A DNA stretch of 64,000 nucleotides from Lachnospiraceae bacterium (GTDB lineage Bacteria > Bacillota > Clostridia > Lachnospirales > Lachnospiraceae): assembly GCA_910574885.1 (NCBI GenBank), contig CAJTDD010000016.1, forward strand, positions 1 through 64,000, given 5' to 3'. Positions 1 through 8,739 of this stretch are shown here, one piece after another. Under the pieces are notes generated by a model. It made no database searches. It was not told where the DNA came from and was given only the letters and a program-made list of their open reading frames with translations. Position 1 is the stretch's first letter. The number at the start of each line of letters is the position of its first letter. A program made the position numbers and the translations under genes.

Positions 1-78
1 TACCATTGGACTTATAAAATGGATGAAATAAGTCAGGATGAAGCCGTTAAAGCTGGCATAAAATCAAATGCTAATTAG
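1..78 (+). CDS. possible 3' end of an unidentified CDS
   Basis: Frame 1 stays open from the window edge to a TAG at 76-78 and encodes 25 residues ending in KSNAN. It lies directly upstream of the CRISPR array, where cas2 or an accessory gene would be expected, but the residues do not resemble a Cas2 C-terminus that I recognise. An open frame this short can arise by chance, and the stretch could equally be part of the array leader. The true identity needs sequence upstream of the window. Confidence 0.25.
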   Translation, partial: YHWTYKMDEISQDEAVKAGIKSNAN

Positions 79-105
79 GCCAGTTATTAATTATTCAATG
101 TACTA
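79..105 (+). promoter_or_regulatory. leader-proximal segment of the CRISPR array
   Basis: This AT-rich stretch immediately precedes the first repeat. Repeats read on the + strand end in ATTGAAAT, the usual 3' handle end of type I-C repeats, so the leader should lie on this side. The near-identical first three repeats agree with this being the newer, leader end. If the upstream frame is real the leader here is unusually short, and the promoter would lie further left. Confidence 0.35.
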
Positions 106-1378
106 GTCACTCCCTGTGCGGGAGTGTGGATTGAAATAGAATGGATAGAAACATCACTCGGAACAAATAAGTCACTCCCTGTGCGGGAGTGTGGATTGAA
201 ATCCGCATGGAAGTGACCCGTGCATTCCCAGTCTCGTCACTCCCTGTGCGGGAGTGTGGATTGAAATTGGCCTCTGCTCAGGCAAGCAGCAACACCACCG
301 CGTCACTCCCAGTGCGTGAGTGTGGATTGAAATTATTTCTATTACATCTACTGGATATAGTGCCTTAGTCACTCCCAGTGCGTGAGTGTGGATTGAAATG
401 ACCTCTGTCCCCACATTCAGCTCGCTCTTTATGTCACTCCCAGTGCGGGAGTGTGGATTGAAATGAAAGCCGCTGTATCTTGACGCACAGTGCGGAAGTC
501 ACTCCTTGTGCGGGAGTGTGGATTGATATTACTAATTTGTAAAATTCACTTGCTTTCATTTCTGTCACTCCCAGTGCGTGAGTGTGGATTGAAATTGGTA
601 TTAGGTTGTTGTTTACGCTCTCTATTTGGTCACTCCCAGTGCGGGAGTGTGGATTGAAATGGATTAAGCTCTCTCAAATCTGTCACCTGCTCGCAGTCAC
701 TCCCAGTGCGTGAGTGTGGATTGAAATTTGCAGTTGTCTTCTGCCCCGCTGTCCGTGCCGCGTCACACCCAGTGCGTGAGTGTGGATTGAAATCGTGGAT
801 GTTATATGTACATCTGGATTTGCATTTTGTCACTCCCAGTGCGTGAGTGTGGATTGAAATAAAAATAGAGCCTTCATCCTCTTCATCCACATAAGTCACT
901 CCCAGTGCGTGAGTGTGGATTGAAATACAGGTATAAGTTACTGAATGGTACATATCGGTCTGTCACTCCCAGTGCGTGAGTGTGGATTGAAATAGCAGTA
1001 TCATTAACGACACGTTCCATGACATCGTCACACCCAGTGCGTGAGTGTGGATTGAAATTCTCTTAATTTTTCATCGTCTGTTATGATTTCGTGTCACACC
1101 CAGTGCGTGAGTGTGGATTGAAATAGCAGTATCATTAACGACACGTTCCATGACATCGTCACACCCAGTGCGTGAGTGTGGATTGAAATAGTCTCATAGA
1201 TTTCTCAATGTAAGGTCACAAAGGTCACTCCTATGCGGGAGTGTGGATTGAAATTGGATATGGCGCGGCTGAAAGATTCTGAAAACTTGTCACTCCCAGT
1301 GCGTGAGTGTGAATTGAAATCGGCCGGAATGGAATCGCCGCGGCGGCCGTACAGTCACTCCCAGTGCGTGAGTGTGGA
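106..1378 (+). CRISPR. CRISPR array, type I-C-like, 20 repeats and 19 spacers
   Basis: Twenty direct repeats of 32 bp begin at 106, 171, 236, 302, 368, 433, 498, 564, 629, 696, 762, 829, 895, 962, 1027, 1093, 1158, 1224, 1289 and 1354. They are separated by spacers of 33-35 bp. Each repeat has an imperfect palindrome (CACTCCC with GGGAGTG in the first copies) and ends in GTGTGGATTGAAAT, which is typical of type I-C. The repeats are heterogeneous: the leader copies read CCTGTGCGGGAG, most others CCAGTGCGTGAG, and four carry CACACCC. The copy at 498 ends GATAT, the copy at 1224 is 31 bp, and the copy at 1289 has GAATTG. The last copy stops after 25 bp at 1378, where transposase-like sequence begins. 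No cas genes are visible; they would be expected to the left. Long frames across the array are translations of the repeats, not genes. Confidence 0.97.
994..1157 (+). repeat. duplicated CRISPR spacer
   Basis: The 33-bp spacer at 994-1026 is identical to the spacer at 1125-1157. Between them lies one unrelated spacer (1059-1092). The flanking repeats (1027, 1093, 1158) all carry the CACACCC variant. This suggests a tandem duplication of repeat-spacer units by recombination within the array rather than two independent acquisitions. Confidence 0.9.
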
Positions 1379-1640
1379 GCGGCCTCTTTCGGTATCTTTT
1401 TCAGAAAACGCTCACCATATGCATAGAGAAAGGTCTGGCAGAAGGGAAACTGGTTTTTTACAGACTCGATACACATGAAAGCAAAAACATCCCAGCAAAC
1501 GGAATCCATAAAGCAGTTGGAAAGGATAAAATCGAAACCATTCACCACCGTGAGAACAAAACAGACCCCAAAGCAGGATTTTACAAGCAAAAAGGGAAAG
1601 CAGAAGGGATGTATTACCTGTCCAAGATGAAATATCAAGT
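1379..1640 (+). pseudogene. relic of an IS1182-like transposase
   Basis: Immediately after the truncated last CRISPR repeat, one frame reads ICIEKGLAEGKLVF and the next frame continues FTDSIHMKAKTSQQ. Joined, these match the transposase core pattern 'EGLxxGKxxFTDSTHxKAxA' that I know from IS1182-type elements. The shift between frames falls in a run of six T at 1454-1459, as expected from insertion of one T. Further stops follow (TGA near 1627). No terminal inverted repeats or target duplication could be identified, so this is a decayed internal fragment. The family assignment is from memory of the motif only. Confidence 0.6.
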
Positions 1641-1926
1641 CATGCATGAACTTCCCGATTGGCGTATCTCTACAGTAAGCGCCATTTACATTCAGGATGT
1701 GCGAACCGTCCTCAAATCTTTCCCAACCCTTTTGCCATTATGTCATTCTTTAAGGGAAAGATTACCTACGTATCCGGCAGTTTGACGAAGTCCTCGCCTT
1801 TCTTCAAAAGGCTGCGTCCATCAAGTTGGAGTTTTTCAAGGGTTCTTGATGTAATTTAAGTCATATTATGTTACAATTCATATCAGACTCCATTATGCAT
1901 AAATTAAATAGTATGGCGGAAGTGAG
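1641..1926. other. intergenic region without recognisable gene
   Basis: Short open frames occur here on the + strand but none has a convincing ribosome binding site or recognisable motifs. The segment probably contains further decayed mobile-element sequence and, near 1860-1920, the AT-rich promoter region of the downstream ptsI gene. No clear sigma-A promoter with good spacing was found. Confidence 0.4.
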
Positions 1927-3561
1927 ATGAAAGAGATGCAGAAATTTTTAGGCAAATCCGCAAACAAAGGCATTGCTCAAGGCCCCGTAATGGTAATCAA
2001 AAACGGAAATCTACGCATAAGGCATGAGAAGATATCCAATGTCCAATCCGAAATAAAACGCGTAGAAAGCGCGGTAAAACGAGCCAGAGAACAGCTCCAG
2101 ACATTGTATACAAAGGCATCGGAAGAAATAGGTGAATCTGTTGCGGCAATTTTTAAAGTACACCGGATGATACTGGAAGATGAGGAATATCTCGGCTCCA
2201 TCCGCAATATTATTACTGCCGAGATGGTAAACGCTGAATATGCCGTAGCAATTACCGGAGAAAAATTTACCAGAATCTTTTCCGGTATGGATGACGAATA
2301 TGTGAGTGCAAGGGCAGCAGACATGAAAGATATCTCAGACCGACTGCTCCGAATATTGGACGACCGGGAAGATACAGGCAGAAGTTCAGAAGCCCCTGTC
2401 ATCATTGTGGCAGAAGATTTGAGCCCCAGTGAGACAATCCAGATGGATAGAGAAAAAGTTCTTGCATTTGTTACCATCCACGGTTCCACCAACTCCCACA
2501 CGGCAATTCTTTCCCGACTCATGAATATTCCATCCTTGGTGGGAACGCCTTTGAATCTGGAAAATATCCGAAACGGTATGACGGCGGTGGTAGATGGCTT
2601 TGAAGGCACAGTGATCTTTGAACCGGATGAAAAAACATGTAGACAGGCAAAAGAACGTATAGAAGAAGAGCAGAAGAAGATCCGACTCCTACAATATTTA
2701 AAGGGAAAAGAAAACGAAACGCGAGACGGAAGAAAAATCAGCATTTGCGCCAATATTGGAAGTGTCACGGACGTAGAAAGTGTGTTGGAAAATGACGCAG
2801 GAGGAATCGGGCTGTTCCGCAGTGAGTTTCTGTATCTTGGGCGAAATGATTTTCCAGCAGAGGAAGAACAGTTTCAGGCATATCGTCAGGTCGTACAGAA
2901 GATGGGAGGAAAGAAGGTCATCGTGCGAACCCTGGATATCGGTGCAGACAAGAAGGCAGAATATTTCGGCATTGGAAAGGAAGAAAATCCGGCTATGGGA
3001 TATCGTGCAGTTCGTATCTGCCTGAAACAGCCGGAGATATTAAAAACACAGCTTCGAGCATTGTTCCGTGCAGCGGTATACGGCAATCTTTCAGTCATTT
3101 ACCCGATGATAACCTCTGTAGAGGAAGTGCAAAGGCTCCTTCGGATTGCCGAAGAAGTACGAGATGAACTTGCGAATGAGAAGATTCCATTCAGATATCC
3201 CAGGCAGGGGATTATGATTGAGACGCCGGCGGCAGTTATGGTCAGCGACGAGTTGGCAGAGCTGGCAGATTTCCTTAGTATTGGAACGAACGACCTGACC
3301 CAGTATACGCTTGCCATCGACAGGCAGAACGAGAAACTTTACGAATTCTATAACCCGCACCATAAGGCAGTCATGCGGATGATACGGATTGTGACTGACA
3401 ATGCTCATAAACATGGCAAACGGGTCGGTATCTGTGGGGAACTTGGCGCCGATACGGAACTGACGGAAGAATTTTTGCGCATGGGAATCGATGAGTTATC
3501 CGTGGCGCCGTCTATGGTGCTCGAACTTAGGAAAATTGTCCGGGAAATGAAAGAATATTGA
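1927..3561 (+). CDS. ptsI: phosphoenolpyruvate-protein phosphotransferase (PTS enzyme I)
   Basis: The 544-residue protein matches full-length enzyme I, the cytosolic kinase that takes phosphate from phosphoenolpyruvate and passes it to HPr for sugar uptake. The N-terminal HPr-binding and phosphohistidine region contains GSTNSHTAILSR, with the phosphorylated histidine at about residue 191. The C-terminal PEP-binding barrel carries RTLDIGADK (about 334-342), the substrate loop GIMIETPAAV, SIGTNDLTQY, and GICGELGAD with the active-site cysteine at about 503. The length is slightly below that of E. coli EI (575). No ptsH or EII gene is adjacent, so this is an orphan locus. A short spacer separates it from a small conserved gene downstream. 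Confidence 0.95.
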   Translation: MKEMQKFLGKSANKGIAQGPVMVIKNGNLRIRHEKISNVQSEIKRVESAVKRAREQLQTLYTKASEEIGESVAAIFKVHRMILEDEEYLGSIRNIITAEMVNAEYAVAITGEKFTRIFSGMDDEYVSARAADMKDISDRLLRILDDREDTGRSSEAPVIIVAEDLSPSETIQMDREKVLAFVTIHGSTNSHTAILSRLMNIPSLVGTPLNLENIRNGMTAVVDGFEGTVIFEPDEKTCRQAKERIEEEQKKIRLLQYLKGKENETRDGRKISICANIGSVTDVESVLENDAGGIGLFRSEFLYLGRNDFPAEEEQFQAYRQVVQKMGGKKVIVRTLDIGADKKAEYFGIGKEENPAMGYRAVRICLKQPEILKTQLRALFRAAVYGNLSVIYPMITSVEEVQRLLRIAEEVRDELANEKIPFRYPRQGIMIETPAAVMVSDELAELADFLSIGTNDLTQYTLAIDRQNEKLYEFYNPHHKAVMRMIRIVTDNAHKHGKRVGICGELGADTELTEEFLRMGIDELSVAPSMVLELRKIVREMKEY

Positions 3562-3635
3562 AAGGGACAGGAAGATATGCTATGATGTGAATTGGAACAT
3601 TCAAAAGATAAGTTTTCACAGAAAAGGATATTGTT

Positions 3636-3971
3636 ATGACGAAAGAGCAGAGACAGGCGGTTATAAAATTGGAAGATCAATTAAAGGAGACAGATGCACC
3701 TGCGCTTGATGACCTGCTCTGGGATACGCTGGTAAAGTTTCAGGATTATCCGTTTCACACAGCAAAGAATCTGGAGTTTTCTTATATCATCAAGGGGAAT
3801 GAGATGTTTGTGACCCGAAAGGATAAGTCCATTACCAGGGCAAGCATTATGGTGGCGTTTCATAAGGCATTAGAACTTGAACGGGTAGTGAAGGGACCTA
3901 AAAAACTGGGAACCTTCGGGGCTAGTTATCTATATCCTGTCTTTCGGGAAATAGGCGTAATCATAGTGTGA
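3636..3971 (+). CDS. conserved small protein of unknown function
   Basis: The 111-residue protein has no motif I can assign. It begins with a charged helix-like segment (MTKEQRQAVIKLEDQLKE). A mixed region follows with the dibasic turn TRKDKSITRASIMVAFHKAL, which suggests a small soluble alpha/beta fold. There is no signal peptide or membrane segment. The gene follows ptsI on the same strand with 74 bp between them and may be cotranscribed, but nothing links it functionally to the PTS. The codon usage resembles the neighbours, so it is probably a real lineage-specific gene. Confidence 0.7.
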   Translation: MTKEQRQAVIKLEDQLKETDAPALDDLLWDTLVKFQDYPFHTAKNLEFSYIIKGNEMFVTRKDKSITRASIMVAFHKALELERVVKGPKKLGTFGASYLYPVFREIGVIIV

Positions 3972-4099
3972 AAAAGAGAGGTAAAAGTAATTGAATATCG
4001 TGAATTTTAATGTTACTATTGATATAAATGCAGTTCAAGCCCAATGGTGTTTCGAGCTTGAGCAGCTGCATGAGAATTGGAAATAAGAGGTAATGGAAG

Positions 4100-5410
4100 A
4101 TGTGTGAAGAGATTGTATCTGGATTGGCTTCTTTTGTCGGAGATAGCCCGACGGCGTTTCACGCTGTCGCGAATATTGGGGATATTCTGCAAAAGAATGG
4201 ATACCAGAGACTTTATGAGGAAGAAAGGTGGGAGATTAGCCCGGGCGGGAAGTATTATGTGACTCGGAATGATTCCAGCATCATTGCGCTGAACGCAGGG
4301 GCAGGCCTTGAGAATTATTGTTTTAAGATTGCAGCTTCCCACAGTGATTCACCGACGTTCAAGCTCAAGGAGAATGCCGAGATTCAGGTGAAGGAAAAGT
4401 ACATGAAGCTGAATACAGAGGGGTACGGCGGGATGCTGTGTGCCTCCTGGTTTGACCGTCCCCTGTCGGCTGCCGGACGGGTCATGGTGAAGGACGGTGG
4501 GGCGTATCGGGCAAGGCTTCTGAATATAGACAGGGACTTGCTGTTGATTCCCAATATGGCAATCCATATGAACCGCAAGGCAAACGACGGGTATACCTAT
4601 AATTTGCAGGTGGACATGCTGCCGCTGTTTGGGGGAAGCGGCTGTAAAAAGGGCGATTTTAAGAAGCTGGCGGCTAAGGAGCTGGATGTGGAGGAGGATT
4701 GCATTTACGGGATGGACTTATATCTGTATAACCGGATGAAGCCATCGGTATGGGGCGCTAAGAAGGAATATATTTCCAGTCCGCGGCTTGACGACTTACA
4801 GTGTGCTTATACTTCCCTCCAGGGCTTCCTGAAAGGCTCGGACGACGGGGCGGTCAATGTATTTGCCTGCTTTGATAACGAGGAAGTGGGTTCCTGCACG
4901 AAGCAAGGGGCGGCTTCTACATTCCTTTATAATACCCTTTACCGCACGAACCTGTGTCTGGGAAAAGGGGAGGAGGAGTTTTTCAGGGCGGCTTCTAAGG
5001 GCTTCATGCTGAGCTGTGACAATGCACAGGCGGTTCACCCCAACCATCCGGATAAGACGGACGCGGATAACTGTGTGTTTATGAACGAGGGTATTGTGGT
5101 GAAGTCCCATGCGGGGCAGAAGTATACCAGCGATGCCGTAAGTATTGCCGTATTCCGGGGAATCTGCGAGGAGGCGGGCGTACCGCTGCAATTCTTCGCG
5201 AACCGTTCGGATATGGCAGGCGGGAGTACCCTTGGCAATATTGCCATGTCCCAAGTGTCAATGAACAGTATTGACATCGGGCTTGCGCAGCTTGCCATGC
5301 ATTCTGCCTATGAAACTGCCGGAGTGAAGGACAGTTATCATATGGTTCAGGCTGTCGGGCAGTTTTTTAACAGCCGGATTGAGATGTTGCCGATTCAATC
5401 GTTAACATAA
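4100..5410 (+). CDS. M18 family aminopeptidase
   Basis: The 436-residue protein resembles M18 zinc aminopeptidases (aspartyl aminopeptidase/ApeB type), cytosolic dodecameric enzymes that remove N-terminal residues from peptides. Expected metal-binding and catalytic segments are visible: AASHSDSPTFKLK near residue 74 (first histidine ligand), CFDNEEVGS near 255 (tandem acidic residues), and AVHPNHPDKTD near 312. The C-terminus carries SDMAGGSTLGNI. The start follows a purine-rich site (AAGAGGTAATGGAAG). The length is typical of the family. It is followed by a strong inverted repeat. Confidence 0.92.
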   Translation: MCEEIVSGLASFVGDSPTAFHAVANIGDILQKNGYQRLYEEERWEISPGGKYYVTRNDSSIIALNAGAGLENYCFKIAASHSDSPTFKLKENAEIQVKEKYMKLNTEGYGGMLCASWFDRPLSAAGRVMVKDGGAYRARLLNIDRDLLLIPNMAIHMNRKANDGYTYNLQVDMLPLFGGSGCKKGDFKKLAAKELDVEEDCIYGMDLYLYNRMKPSVWGAKKEYISSPRLDDLQCAYTSLQGFLKGSDDGAVNVFACFDNEEVGSCTKQGAASTFLYNTLYRTNLCLGKGEEEFFRAASKGFMLSCDNAQAVHPNHPDKTDADNCVFMNEGIVVKSHAGQKYTSDAVSIAVFRGICEEAGVPLQFFANRSDMAGGSTLGNIAMSQVSMNSIDIGLAQLAMHSAYETAGVKDSYHMVQAVGQFFNSRIEMLPIQSLT

Positions 5411-5428
5411 ATCCCTTTCAATTCATGG

Positions 5429-5465
5429 AGGTATACCCCCGGTTTTTGATGCCGGGGGTATACCT
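5429..5465. terminator. perfect 14-bp inverted repeat after the aminopeptidase gene
   Basis: The arms AGGTATACCCCCGG (5429-5442) and its exact reverse complement (5452-5465) flank a 9-nt loop that begins TTTTT. The stem is very stable and lies 18 bp after the stop codon. There is no T-run after the stem on either strand, so it is not a canonical intrinsic terminator. It may instead protect the mRNA 3' end or act as a weak bidirectional stop. Confidence 0.5.
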
Positions 5466-5507
5466 TCGCCTACGTACAAAAATAGTTAGTTTTATAGGGA
5501 GTTGATT

Positions 5508-6356
5508 ATGAAAGCAAAGATTAATTTTAAGGAATTTTTGGTGATACTTGTGGGTATGTTTCTCATATCTGTGGCGGTTTATTATGTGATGATACCGGAT
5601 AATCTGGTTCTGGGGAGCCTGTCCGGTCTGATATTGGTGCTGGTGAATTTTATCCCCTTGAAGATTTCCACGTTGACGTTTATCTTGAATGCCGCTCTTT
5701 TGGTGGTTGGATACATATTTATCGGGAAAGAATTTGGACTGAAAACGGTGATTACGTCTCTGATGCTGCCCGTGTATCTTAGGGTTTTCGAGATTGTGAC
5801 GCCAAATGTGGAGTCCCTGTCCGGAAATATTGTGATTGATTTGGCATGTTTTATGGTGGTAATCAGTCTTGGACAGGCATTGCTGTTCAACATAAATGCT
5901 TCTTCCGGCGGGCTGGATGTAGTCGCAAAGCTGTTAAATAAATATCTGGGGTTCAAGATCGGGGAGAGCCTTACGATTGTCGGGTTTGTAATTGCGTTTA
6001 CGTCTATTTTTGTCTACGACCGTGAGACGATGATTATCAGCCTGATAGGGACGTATATATACGGGCTTGTGCTGGACCGGTACTGCGACGGGTTTCGGAT
6101 ACGGAAGAAGGTATGTATCCTGTCGGGTAAATATACGGAGATTCAGGAGTTTATTGTGAAGGAACTTCACCGGGGGGCGACCTTGTACCGGGCGTATGGA
6201 GGAATGGGCCTTGCGGAGCAGATGGAGATTGCGACGATTCTTGAGAAGAGTGAGTATGGAAAGCTGTTGGCATTTATCCAGCAGACAGACCCGGCTGCCT
6301 TTGTGACGGTCAGTACGGTCAATGAGGTAATCGGGGCTTGGAATAAGAAGCGGTAG
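5508..6356 (+). CDS. YitT family membrane protein
   Basis: The protein (282 residues from this start) has about five or six hydrophobic segments in its first 200 residues, including the INASSGGLDVVAKLLNKY signature of YitT/DUF161 proteins. A soluble C-terminal DUF2179-type domain follows from about residue 205. The substrate of this family is unknown. I chose ATG 5508 because AGGGA at 5496-5500 is seven bases upstream, whereas a TTG six bases earlier is too close. A paralogue lies at 7754-8620 and the two flank an asparaginase and a glutaredoxin-like gene. Identity of the fold is secure; transport function is not established. Confidence 0.88.
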   Translation: MKAKINFKEFLVILVGMFLISVAVYYVMIPDNLVLGSLSGLILVLVNFIPLKISTLTFILNAALLVVGYIFIGKEFGLKTVITSLMLPVYLRVFEIVTPNVESLSGNIVIDLACFMVVISLGQALLFNINASSGGLDVVAKLLNKYLGFKIGESLTIVGFVIAFTSIFVYDRETMIISLIGTYIYGLVLDRYCDGFRIRKKVCILSGKYTEIQEFIVKELHRGATLYRAYGGMGLAEQMEIATILEKSEYGKLLAFIQQTDPAAFVTVSTVNEVIGAWNKKR

Positions 6357-6396
6357 GGATGGCGAAATACGCAAATGAGGAAGGGGATTGAAAACG

Positions 6397-7419
6397 ATGA
6401 AGAAGATACTGATGATTGGGACAGGAGGCACCATTGCCTCTACCCAGACGGAGTTTGGCCTGGCGCCGGGCCTTACGCCTGCGGATATCCTGTCTTATAT
6501 TCCAGCGGTACGGCAGGTCTGCGAGGTAGATTCGATTCAGGTCTGTAACCTGGACAGTACCAATGTGACGCCGGAGCATTGGAGGCTGTTGGCAAGAAGC
6601 GTTGAGGAACACTACGGGGCGTATGACGGGTTTGTCATCTGCCATGGCACAGATACGCTGGCATATACGGCGGCGGCGTTGTCCTATATGATTCGGAATT
6701 CGTCGAAACCGATTGTGATTACAGGGGCGCAAAAACCCATCCAGATGGATGTGACCGATGCCAGGACGAACCTTTTGGACAGCTTTATCTATGCCGCGGA
6801 TGATGAATCACAGAATGTCAATATTGTGTTCGACGGGAAGGTGATAGCCGGGACACGGGCAAAGAAGGAGCGGGCGAAGAGTTATGATGCATTTTCCAGT
6901 ATAAATTTCCCGTATCTGGCTGTGATTCAAGAGGGGATGATCGTGCGCTATATTAAGGAGCCGCCTTGCAGCGAGTCGGTCTGCTTCAGTTATGATATGA
7001 AGGACAGCGTGTATGTGTTAAAGCTAATCCCAGGGATGCACGCAAGTATACTGCCGTATTTGTTTATGCATTATGACTGTATCGTGATTGAGAGCTTTGG
7101 GGTCGGAGGGATTCCCAATACGCTGGTGCAGGAGTTTTACCGGGAGATGAAGGAGTGGGAAGGCAAAGGAAAGTATGTGGTGATGACTACTCAGGTGGCC
7201 AACGAGGGGAGCAACATGACCGTCTATGAGGTGGGGAAACGTGTGAAGCAGGATTTTAAGCTGCTGGAAGCGTATGACATGACTCTGGAGGCTGTGATTA
7301 CGAAGATGATGTGGCTGATGGGAAGAGGACAGTCAGATTATGAGGGGATGAAGAGGGAGTTTTATACGGAGATTAACCATGATATTTTGTTTACGAAGAG
7401 ACTGGAAAGAGAGGGATAG
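6397..7419 (+). CDS. ansA: type I L-asparaginase
   Basis: The 340-residue protein shows the two asparaginase catalytic triad regions: GTGGTIAST at the N-terminus (nucleophile threonine) and VICHGTDTLAYTAAALSY (second threonine-aspartate). ITGAQKPI follows. It converts asparagine to aspartate and ammonia. No signal peptide is present, so it is the cytosolic type. The ATG at 6397 is preferred because GAGGAAGGGG ends about ten bases upstream, while an upstream TTG at 6388 sits on top of that site. It follows the YitT gene and precedes the glutaredoxin-like gene in the same direction, consistent with one transcript. Confidence 0.9.
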   Translation: MKKILMIGTGGTIASTQTEFGLAPGLTPADILSYIPAVRQVCEVDSIQVCNLDSTNVTPEHWRLLARSVEEHYGAYDGFVICHGTDTLAYTAAALSYMIRNSSKPIVITGAQKPIQMDVTDARTNLLDSFIYAADDESQNVNIVFDGKVIAGTRAKKERAKSYDAFSSINFPYLAVIQEGMIVRYIKEPPCSESVCFSYDMKDSVYVLKLIPGMHASILPYLFMHYDCIVIESFGVGGIPNTLVQEFYREMKEWEGKGKYVVMTTQVANEGSNMTVYEVGKRVKQDFKLLEAYDMTLEAVITKMMWLMGRGQSDYEGMKREFYTEINHDILFTKRLEREG

Positions 7420-7425
7420 GCTGTT

Positions 7426-7707
7426 ATGGAGCTTGTGATTTATGGAATGCATGTTTGTCCGGACTGTGTGGAGGCTTTAGAGGAGCTTGACAGAAGAGAG
7501 ATTGCGTATGTGTATAAGGATTTTTCCGAAGCTACGGCGAATCTGAAAGAGTTTTTAAAGTATAGGGACTCTAGTGAGATTTTTGATGAGGTTAAGGCAG
7601 ACGGGGGGATTGGGATTCCCTGTTTTGTGCTACCGGACGGGGAAGTGACCCTTTCTCTGGAGGATGTATTAAAGGTATACCCAGGGGCACACCGTGACGG
7701 GCAGTGA
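7426..7707 (+). CDS. glutaredoxin-like protein
   Basis: This 93-residue protein starts with a beta strand followed by YGMHVCPDCVEAL, a CPDC dithiol motif at about residues 11-14. It ends with a strand-turn GIGIPCFVLPDGE that supplies the cis-proline of a thioredoxin fold, here followed by another cysteine. It probably acts as a small cytosolic thiol oxidoreductase. It lies six bases after the asparaginase stop codon. Its 3' end overlaps only the longest possible frame of the next gene and not the start I chose there. Confidence 0.8.
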   Translation: MELVIYGMHVCPDCVEALEELDRREIAYVYKDFSEATANLKEFLKYRDSSEIFDEVKADGGIGIPCFVLPDGEVTLSLEDVLKVYPGAHRDGQ

Positions 7708-7753
7708 GGACTCGTCCGGAAGAAAAGAATTTGAGAGTTGTGGAGGCATTATC

Positions 7754-8620
7754 GTGGAAGAGAGTAAGGCGTTTGATGGGAAAAAGTTTTTAAAGGAGTA
7801 TGGTCTGCTGACTCTGGGGACGGCAGGTATTGTTATTTCAGACTATTTTTTTAAGTTTCCGAATCATTTCAGTTTCGGCGGCGTGACAGGTATTGCAGTT
7901 TTGTTAAGCGGCGTTTTGGGCGGTACGGCAAGTACGTACTCATTTATTATGAATATTGCGCTGCTTGTGATAGGCTTTTTTGTGCTGGGGAAGAGCTTCG
8001 GGATAAAGTCGGTGTATGTCACATTGCTGTTCAGTGTGGGACTTGAGGTGATCCAGTTTGTAATTCCCTTTGAGGGGACGCTGACAGACCAGCCTGTGCT
8101 GGAATTAATTTTTTCATTTATCTTTATGACGGTTTGTTCGGCGTTGTTCTTCAACCTGAATGCGTCCAGCGGCGGGACAGATATCATTGCTCTGCTTCTC
8201 AAGAAATATACGAATGTTTCGATTGGGCGGGCGTTGATGATCACGGATTGCATCGTCGTGATTGGCTCTTTCTTTATCTATGGACCGACCATCGGCTTGT
8301 TTTCGCTGGCGGGCTTTCTGGCGAAGTCCTGTTTTATTGACACAGTGATTGAGAGTATGAATCTGTGTAAGTATTTTACCATCGTATCAACCAATGCGGA
8401 GCCAATCTGTGAATTTATCCATAAGGAGCTGAACCATAGCGCGACGGTGTACCATGCCGAGGGGTCTTACACCCATAAGGATAAGACGGTGCTTCTGACC
8501 GTGGTAAACCGGAACCAGGCGATTCGGCTGCGTGATTTTGTCCGGGCCGTGGACCCGGAGTCGTTTATGATGATTACGAACAGCAGCGAGATTATCGGAA
8601 GGGGATTTCGGGTGAATTGA
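7754..8620 (+). CDS. YitT family membrane protein (second copy)
   Basis: This is a paralogue of the protein at 5508-6356, with the same layout: several membrane segments, the signature NLNASSGGTDIIALLLKKY, then a C-terminal DUF2179-like domain beginning near CKYFTIVST. The open frame extends back to a GTG at 7694 overlapping the glutaredoxin gene. I prefer GTG 7754 because GGAGG at 7742-7746 is seven bases upstream, giving 288 residues. Function of the family is unknown; the two copies around asparaginase and a glutaredoxin suggest they arose by duplication or work on related substrates. Confidence 0.85.
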   Translation: MEESKAFDGKKFLKEYGLLTLGTAGIVISDYFFKFPNHFSFGGVTGIAVLLSGVLGGTASTYSFIMNIALLVIGFFVLGKSFGIKSVYVTLLFSVGLEVIQFVIPFEGTLTDQPVLELIFSFIFMTVCSALFFNLNASSGGTDIIALLLKKYTNVSIGRALMITDCIVVIGSFFIYGPTIGLFSLAGFLAKSCFIDTVIESMNLCKYFTIVSTNAEPICEFIHKELNHSATVYHAEGSYTHKDKTVLLTVVNRNQAIRLRDFVRAVDPESFMMITNSSEIIGRGFRVN

Positions 8621-8659
8621 TAATAACTATAAATAGACGTTCTTATCGACATTAACGAT

Positions 8660-8689
8660 TGGACAGAGAATTTTCCTGCTAATATAATA
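8660..8689 (+). promoter_or_regulatory. sigma-A promoter of the PucR-type regulator
   Basis: TTGGAC at 8660-8665 and TATAAT at 8684-8689 are separated by 18 bp. The start codon of the regulator is about 50 bp downstream. Confidence 0.65.
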
Positions 8690-8739
8690 AAAAGTAGTAT
8701 GTCAATACACTGGTATTGCAGAAATGAGGGCAGATGTGC

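Noticed and set aside
172-953. Minus-strand open frames of 80-107 residues across the start of the window
   Set aside because: They are translations of CRISPR repeats (recurring SIHTHALGVT units) and not proteins.
106-1353. Self-targeting spacers
   Set aside because: No spacer obviously matched another part of this window by eye; a systematic search of both strands and the whole genome would be needed to decide.
1233-1478. Plus-strand frame beginning inside the CRISPR array
   Set aside because: It reads through repeats and spacers into the transposase relic and has no ribosome site.
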